Assembly: GCF_963676685.1 (NCBI RefSeq)
Contig: NC_092354.1
Location: 66,104,241 to 66,168,240, forward strand
DNA length: 64,000 nucleotides
Reading direction: 5' to 3'
DNA from: Mytilus edulis
Taxonomy: Eukaryota; Mollusca; Bivalvia; Mytilida; Mytilidae
Shown here: positions 57,049 through 64,000 of the stretch, piece after piece
Layout: each line of letters begins with the position of its first letter
How positions within the stretch are numbered: the first letter of the stretch is position 1
Program-made: the position numbers and the translations under genes
Notes under the pieces: generated by a model
What the model was told of the DNA's origin: nothing
The model's input: only the letters and a program-made list of their open reading frames with translations
The model's database searches: none

Positions 57049-60000
57049 CCTGAATGAACTCTTGCAAGAGATGGATTATGTGGAATTTGTTTATAAGCTG
57101 AGAAATCAGGAACATTGCTTGGAACATTTCTGTCTTCAGATGGATGTGACAACGAGGCTAATGACCTATCAAAAATATAATATAGCATTATTTTATATCC
57201 TGAGTCTTTGTAAATTCAATCATAAAATCTTGTCTTGATAATAAGGCGAAATATAATGTTCTTATCTTGAAAACAGATGCAAATGTAACTTAGTTGACCG
57301 AATGAGTTAGGACAATTGAAACAGTTCATGCCACTATGTCAAAGTAGAGCATGGGTCCTAACTATTCACACAATGTCCGGTAATGCACAGCAAACACAAA
57401 AAGCAAGGGAACAGCCTTTATATTGATGCTTACCCCGTGGGGGAAAGACAAACCTTTTGGTGACGCAAATTTAATACTGCTTTTAAGCCTGCATAAATAT
57501 TTTCAATAAATTGTGATATGCCTATTCTAACTAATCGATTTGGTGTCAAGATGATTGACAAAGTAATTTAACATGATTACTTTTTGAATGAACAATTGAC
57601 ATTGTCTAGACATTGCAACCACTAAAATTGTATTTTTCTGACCGCCAATATCGACCACAGGAAGAAGGTATCACTCTTCATTTCTTGCGTTCTAATATAT
57701 TATAGAATATGTAAATGACCTAGATATAAACGTGCAAAAATCTTAATTATTTGAACTTTAAGACTACATACCCTGAGGGTGTAACCTGTAAAGGGTCAAA
57801 TTCCTCGTCCCACCGGCCTCGATATGCATCGTCTAATTTTAAAGGTTCCAGTCTAAAAAAAGGAAAAAGTAATTAATATAGCATGACAGAATCCATAACT
57901 TATGAAATTATTGAAATTAGTCATCAATATGCATGTGAAGATATATTTGCTTGAGTGATTGATTACTGTAAGTTTTTACTCATCAAATGGCAAATTCGGC
58001 ACGTTTATTCGGATTTTGAAAAAATATAAAATTAATCAAGACTTAAAATATGTCAAGGTTTGAACCAAATGTTTAACATCAACCAAATCCAATAAAAATT
58101 AAGGTAACACTATTAGCTCCAAAAACGTGCTGTAACAATACGTATTACATCTAGCACATAGACAGGGTTTTTAATTGACTGGGTTCACTTAATGTCCAAT
58201 GGCAAACAGTACATGTATATCCATGTAAAGAACATGGGGATTCTGTTGTACGTTCATGGTGAAGACTTCTGTTGCTCTCAAGATTTTGTTATTTGTGTTG
58301 TTGGTTTGCTGTTGCATTGACGGTTGCCTCAAACCTCCTCTCCATTGTACTAGACTTGCACTTGGTTGTAATGCAAAAACCAATTACCCCAACCAGGTAA
58401 TGATCATCTAGACCTCGGATCTACCATTCATAAATTCATTTACTTTAACAATGAAGCAGCAGTACTTCTGTACAAGTTGTCATATTACTAAGTGGTAAAC
58501 TATGTCAGTTTGGTTTATTTCGTTACGGTTTAGGTTATGACGAGGGCTCAAAAAGAAAGTTAACTTTTAATGTATTTGGCGTTAAATGTTTTATCTGGCT
58601 TCGTTAAGTTCATGTAAGTAACGTGTCTTCGTATGTTTACAATGGCTTAAAAATAATACCCCAGTTAACGCTAAATAAAGGTTTGTCATACACAACACAA
58701 TGTAATCATTCAAATTGTATGTGTTTTCTTTGAACTTCGGTATATATGTTGCATGCACAGTGAACTTATGGTACTAAAATGTACAATTTAAATAATCACA
58801 AATATACAAAAAGAAATACTTACGATTTATTGTTTAAAATATACGTGGGATCTTCATTAATATACTTTAGATATGATGATGCATTGCTTTGCAATGACCT
58901 AAAATACAAAAATATGTATATTAACACAAGGTACTCTTTTTAATTAGTTGCTCATGAAAGATACTCGCATATCCCTACACATAAATAGTGTAAAATATAT
59001 AACATTAGAAAAAATATTTTAAAAATCTACTTTTCAAGGAATACTAAAAAAAAAATCAAAATGAGCAAGTAACCCATATGTGCCGACAAGGTTTATAGTG
59101 TCTTACTATGTATGTGGCATCACGGCAATGTGAATCAAACTCAATGAAATATTAAGAGCAAATAATATAACATTGACCACAACTATTATAGTATAAACGG
59201 TACCAATTTTGCTGCACCATATGGATTGCATTTGGACAAGCAATGTCTCGAAACCAAAATATTGAAAAGATAAGGTAACAATCAGGAACTCAAGGCTATT
59301 ACCCCTAGACGATAATTTAACTTATAAATCTTACCTATTATCGGCAATATATAACGGAAGTGACGACGTCGATCCTCGGAAGTTGTAGTTTGATAATGGA
59401 CGGGACATATTTTTACTTTCTGATGTGTAGTATGTACTTCTAGTGTTGTTACTTGAAGAATCTGACCAATCAAGCTGGCTATTAGATGACCAGGATGAAG
59501 ACTGTGATGAGCTGGATGATGATAAACCTTTGTATGGTAATTGTCTGAAATAAAATGATAAACATTAAAGTATAAAGTCGATTAAAATAACCTTTAAAAC
59601 GTGTAAAGGTGTGATGGAATAAGTGAAAAATATTATAAAGCTGTGTATAGAATTTGTCTGAAACAAAATGGGTCGAACATTATAGTATAAAGTACATAAA
59701 AATAACCTTTAAAATGTATGTGATGGCAGTGGCGGATTCAGGAAGTGTCCACGGTTTGAATCCCCATTTTTAACGATAAATAATTTTGAATAAGGACATA
59801 CGTTTAGACACCCATTTTAAAAATGGAATAGCTATCAGAACTAATCAAAGATACTGGACTTATTAATTTGTAAACCAGACTCTTCATAAGACTCGTGAGT
59901 AACGCTCGATTCAAAACAGTTGAAAAACATAGTTGTTTTCGTACGTGTATTTATACTACTGTAACAGTTACTATACCTTACAATTATGAATAGGATGCAA

Positions 60001-61085
60001 GCTTTGGCCCTCTCTTAAAGTTGTTTGTATTATTTCCTTACCTGTGTCTACTTATTTCCTACCAATGAGATGCATTAATAGTTTTGTTTCATTTTCATGT
60101 TTTTCAAATTATAAACTTTCTAATGGTGAATCTATTCCACTGTTTTTTTGTTTTTTCTTCAAGGTTAAAAGTCAAAGATATATTTTACGACAACCCTTTG
60201 GCTACTACACATTCAATTACATTATTGAATTATCAAAAACAGCCAGTAGCATTTTAATCGATAAGATCTTTCATTCATGTAAACAATTTTAATAAACAAT
60301 TACAAAATCATTAAAAATATGTTTGACATTAAGAAAACAAAACATTTACCACAAGTAATTCAAACTATTTGACCGCATAGCATAATATTTGTTTAAATAT
60401 ACCGAATCTGGGATTTGATTCCCCCCCCTTTTTTTTTTATAAAAAAAAAAACACCAAATGGTGCCATTATTGAAAATAGCATTTTGTGAATTGTTGAATT
60501 AAACAGCTTTAATAGACTATCACACATTGGCACTCACATCACATCTTCCTATATCTATCTCTCAATTATTTATCAGCTAAATAGTTGTTATTTTTAATAA
60601 AGACAGGTTGAGTTATTGCCACTCGGAATTTTAATAGACCGAAGTTGAAAAACTATCCTTTAACGTTAATAAAATCATGCTAATTTTGTTGTTTTTACAC
60701 TCGTTAATACCCACAGGACGTACCATTTTGCACATTTTAGCCGAGTAATTAATTTTTAGGGATCACACAAATCCCCTCTCTTATGAACTGAACACGATCG
60801 TATCAAATCTAGGCCGCTGGTTGGTTTTTTTTCTACAAATCATATGACATGCACTTTATGCATATTCAGAACGAGAACAATTTGACAAATTTGAAAAAAT
60901 GTAAAGGAAAGAATATGTTGTAGCAATTAATGACACAAAATCGCTACACGTACATTAAAACCCCAACATTTGATTGTTGTTATTCATATATAATTTATTG
61001 TGAAGACTTTAACACAGGACAAAAACTCTCACCTCCCTGCAAGTTCAAAAAGGTCTCTAACCTCTTTTTGTCGATCATGGTATAG
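57049..61085 (-). CDS. Internal exons of an unrecognised serine-rich protein gene (partial)
   Basis: Five minus-strand exons, in transcript order 61033-61085, 59335-59544, 58824-58898, 57772-57852 and 57049-57165, have AG/GT borders. All four intervening introns are phase 2, so the exons join without a stop for about 178 codons. Exon 1 encodes LYHDRQKEVRDLFELAG. Exon 2 is a low-complexity Ser-rich stretch (SSSSSSQSSSWSSNSQLDWS) with Tyr, Asn and Arg. Exon 3 has YLKYINEDPTYILNNK. Exon 4 has LDDAYRGRWDEEFDPLQ. Exon 5 has SHPSEDRNVPSN and YKQIPHNPSL. There is no signal peptide, membrane helix or Cys cluster, which suggests an intracellular, largely disordered region with short conserved motifs. 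The last exon ends at a donor (GTAAG), so the gene continues toward lower coordinates. The acceptor of the first listed exon is weak, so its 5' limit is less certain. I do not recognise the family. Confidence 0.65.
59190..59275 (-). repeat. Family D fragment in an intron of the serine-rich gene
   Basis: AAACGGTACCAATTTTGCTG then CACC at 59198 onward is the reverse complement of the family D end. It is close to the 32-bp piece inserted in the TRIM gene (GGTGCAACAAAATTGGTACC). Confidence 0.65.
59848..59925 (-). repeat. Family C fragment, worn, inverted
   Basis: CTTCATAAGACTCGTGAGTA and ACGCTCGATTCAAAAC match inverted family C. The GACGCGCGT core is lost. Confidence 0.6.
59926..61032. other. 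Intron of the serine-rich gene
   Basis: Sequence between the first two recognised exons. A short inverted family A end (TTGGCACTCACATCACATCT) occurs near 60527. A C-run then T-run lies at 60421-60439. No further exon seen. Confidence 0.45.
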
Positions 61086-61454
61086 CTTGACGTTAAGCAC
61101 AGAGCAATGAATCATTTATAGAAATCACGAGACGGTAAAAATTAAAACAGAATGAATTTGAAAATTTGAAAAATGTATTTTTGTCTCATTTATCTTTTAT
61201 TTTATGAATGCGAGATGTCACCTCGTTCCCATTGATTAATTATATTATTAAGGAATTTAGGATTTCGTTTTTAATTAGAATAATTTTGAATTAAAATTCC
61301 AAATCATTTGTTTAATAAATTATTGGTATGCGTTTTCAAATGTCATCATATTTCAAAGATGACACCGACCTAATGGGACTGTCATATACTATTATATAAA
61401 TTATCAATCAATCAATCAACACCAGATGCTTCTAGATTATGAATTAAAAAACAA

Positions 61455-61597
61455 ACTTCGTACTTTATTTTGCTTCTTCTTTTTTTTTTTTTTTTTTTTT
61501 TTGGATTCGAGCGTCACTGACGAGTCTTTTGTAGACGAAACGCGCGTCTGGCGTATATATAAAATTTAGTCCTGGTATCTATGATGAGTTTATTTAC
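61455..61597 (+). repeat. Family C copy, 3' part, with poly-T
   Basis: CTTCGTACTTTATTTTGCTT, a run of about 24 T, GATTCGAGCGTCACTGACGA, ACGAAACGCGCGTCTGGCGT and CTATGATGAGTTTATTTACT. It is one of the least diverged family C tails here. Confidence 0.85.
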
Positions 61598-62535
61598 TGT
61601 ACATAGAGGCACCCATATAGTCACGCACTGTCTTCGTCATAAGGCAGGTGTCGGTTTAATATGTCCGATCATAAATCGTTCCCAATCTTTATAAAATCGT
61701 GAAAAAAGGCGGAAAATACCAAAGGGAAAAATAACAATAATTTGTTTGAAAAGAGACTGATAGAACCATCATGACACAAAAATCCGCAAAACACTACAAG
61801 GAAAACACAGGACTGAGCAACACGGTTGATATAGCAAGTACTCCAAAGGGACAGCAGATTGTGCTCCACATGTGGCACTCGTCATATTGCTCCTTGTAAG
61901 AATAAATTAAACAGAATCGACCACCAATTTGTCCAAATGACAGTAACATTACGACATAATATAATATAACCACTGAAAAGATTTCAACCTATGGATAGTC
62001 TAAAAACACACGATATATCCCGATTTAGTCAGACTGTCAAAATAATATCTGATAACAAGTAAATGCGAATCGAGAATTCATCGCAAATAATGCACACTAA
62101 AAAAGCAACAACAACACAAACAAAACCTTTCTCTCATATTATTTGGATATGATTTTAACAAGCATTATACATAGTGGGGAAACTAGTATGTATCTTTTAT
62201 CTAAAGACAAAAAACATTTCAAAAAATGTTCAGCGTATATTGCACTACATGTTCCTACATTTTTTTTACAATTTTCTAAACCACAATTAACAAGGTGCCA
62301 CATTGGAATCAGTGCCTGCACATTTAATTCCGACATTATATAAATATTCTTGAAAATGTTACCGAGATTTCAGGGCGTTGTTACATAACCGTCATGATTG
62401 ACAATACACTACGTTTTCCTATTATTTATTGAGATAATGACAACTTATTGACTATTTACGTACAATATTAATCATTCAAAGTTATGGAATGTTTCACAAA
62501 AAGTGATTTTGAACATGTTTAATGGCATTTTCTCA
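61598..62535. other. Interval without supported genes
   Basis: No splice-bounded exon compatible with the serine-rich gene was found. Frames near 61669 and 62139 lack motifs. Confidence 0.4.
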
Positions 62536-62793
62536 AGAATTAATACTTTGACTTTTAAGCACCGCATTTTGGGCTATTTCGTGGGGGTCAGTTTTTATTG
62601 GTGGAGGAAGCCGGAGTGCCCGGAGAAAACCACCGATCTTCGGTAGTAAAACTAACAATCCTAGTCAATTAAGATTAGAGTCGAGTGCACCCGCACGAGC
62701 GGGGTTCGAACTCACAACCTCAGTGTTGACTGACTAGTGATTACAGTAGTAAATACTTAGACCACTTGCCCACCGAGGCCCCCAGAATTAATA
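62536..62793 (-). mobile_element. tRNA-derived SINE with 10-bp target duplications
   Basis: On the minus strand the element starts at 62783 with GGGGGCCTCGGTGGGCAAGT (A-box-like GGTGGGCAAGTGG). It then has a B-box-like GAGTTCGAACCCC about 60 bases on. A conserved central part follows (CCGAAGATCGGTGGTTTTCT and CCGGGCACTCCGGCTTCC). AGAATTAATA is present on both sides (62536-62545 and 62784-62793), giving a 238-bp insertion. The central part resembles the shared core I associate with metazoan and molluscan SINE superfamilies, though I cannot name the family with certainty. RNA polymerase III boxes appear intact. Confidence 0.8.
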
Positions 62794-63865
62794 GAAATCA
62801 TAGTAAAAGCCAGAAAACGATGATTTTCATTTTTGTTTTTGCCATTATTCCTTAATGTTTTGGAAAATACATTTGATTATTCTCTTCTTAAATCTATCAA
62901 CTTTCTCTATTCTCAATTAGTTTGTCTTCTATTCTTCTGAGCTTTTTGTCGACTGATAGCAGAATAAGTCTTTTATACATGTAGATGAAAAAAGATTTAT
63001 ATGTGGTGAATAATAATTATTACCTGTTTACAATGTTCTTATCTAAATTTTTTTGTTAAACAATTTTGGATTCTAAATTTCACTTGGTTCTGATATGTGA
63101 ATTGCTACTTAATTTTAATATCTGGTGTATACAGAATTAACAAAACACGAATCAAATTCATGGTAAAAGCCTTATGTTACTCAATATACCCATTTAAAAC
63201 AATAGAAAACATGTTATAGTTTAATGTTTGATAGTTCTGAATTAAGGTTCAAATGAATTAAGAGCCAATCCGCCAGAAAACCATGCAATATTCAGAAAAT
63301 CGTCCAAATCGACAATCACAACTTGACAAATTTTTATATATCATCTCAATCCTTCACATAAAATAAAAAAAAATGGCTACTTAATTTTCGCCAGAATCAT
63401 ATCTATTTTTAGTAACAGCCTCATTTGCATAATTATGTAAATTCATTCGAAAACCAAGGAAAAATCCAACTTTTAATGCCTTTTAAGAACTACCCAGAAG
63501 CATATTAAATGGGGAAGTTGAGTTTTTAGAGTAATGTCAGCTGGAACCCATTCATTTTACTATGTTCTGGTCAATACAAATGAAAATTTAAACTATTTGG
63601 CACATTGCCAGGAGCACGGACGCAAAGGCTAGATTTTTCATACATGAATTTACATGACTTTTACTTGCTTCTAACTTGCAAGACCCATTCCATATATGTT
63701 TGCAACTTATATTAGTTTTAATTATGGTGTATTTTTTATAATAGATTAAAATATTAAGCTTGGCAAATGACTATTACATGTTAATTTTTGCCTTGGAAGA
63801 ATGGTGATTTTAGTCGTCATCTTTATTTCCTGTCAGTGGTAAACATGTAAATGAAAAATATGAAA
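62794..63865. other. Interval without supported genes
   Basis: AT-rich. Some stretches near 63240-63620 have a less biased composition but no clear exon. Confidence 0.35.
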
Positions 63866-64000
63866 AAAAGTGGTATGATTGCCAATTAGAATAGATGACA
63901 TACAACTTATATGTAAGCTATAAGTCTTCATATGCCATATGGCCTTCAACAATGCACAAGACCAATACTGCATATCTATTCAGCCATAAAAGGCCAAAAA
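63866..64000 (+). mobile_element. Family A copy cut by the window end
   Basis: AAAGTGGTATGATTGCCAAT, ATGGCCTTCAACAATGCACA and CAGCCATAAAAGGCC follow family A from its start. Bases between are diverged. Confidence 0.8.

Noticed and set aside
62690..62783. A genuine tRNA gene
   Set aside because: A and B boxes are present, but no cloverleaf could be closed, and flanking target duplications show it is the head of a SINE.
63000..63060. Possible 19-base exon of the serine-rich gene (AG at 63045, GT at 63026)
   Set aside because: Its frame ends in the wrong phase for the next exon and contains a stop in the only matching alternative.

Overview
The window is eukaryotic, AT-rich, intron-containing and repeat-dominated. 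Several interspersed repeat families are ones I associate with marine mussels (Mytilus, Mytilidae). One opens with GATGTGGTATGATTGCCAAT and another carries the core GACGAAACGCGCGTCTGGCG. The species call rests on that recognition plus molluscan-style gene content, so I treat it as probable and not proven.

Only four loci look like host genes. (1) 5.2 kb, minus strand: a single secreted PAN/Apple-like first exon. (2) 29.86-34.85 kb, plus strand: a three-exon TRIM-type E3 ligase gene (RING, two B-boxes, coiled coil, transmembrane helix, SPRY-like region). Its last exon is interrupted by a 32-bp piece of a local repeat between 15-bp direct repeats, which shifts frame and adds a stop. (3) 49.2-51.7 kb, plus strand: a complete four-exon gene for a 126-residue secreted protein with one canonical WAP domain and one degenerate six-cysteine WAP-like domain. 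(4) 57.0-61.1 kb, minus strand: five phase-compatible internal exons of a serine-rich protein I do not recognise, continuing beyond what I can trace at both ends.

Layout. 0-5 kb: repeat copies and a tandemly duplicated block. 6.5-10.4 kb: nested repeats, a terminal-inverted-repeat (TIR) element, a minisatellite and hairpins. 11.6-14.8 kb: a decayed coding region, a second copy of the 9-10 kb block, a LINE tail and a 92-bp tandem array. 15.5-19 kb: a decayed coiled-coil gene disrupted by two opposed copies of one repeat. 21-27 kb: LINE and Ty3/gypsy pol remnants. 27.6-29.1 kb: a composite repeat. 29.6-34.9 kb: the TRIM locus. 36-43 kb: mixed repeats and two clean miniature DNA elements, one flanked by TTAA. 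43.4-45.0 kb: a 1.6-kb TIR element filled with palindromes and carrying a Cys-rich zinc-motif remnant. 45.7-48.7 kb: a 3-kb TIR element with nested insertions. 52-56 kb: several repeats, including an insertion whose empty site survives in a neighbouring duplicate. 57-64 kb: the serine-rich gene, a tRNA-derived SINE with target duplications, and a truncated repeat at the window edge.

The host genes show no operon-like linkage. The ligase and the WAP protein would both fit innate-immune repertoires, but that is inference from family membership.
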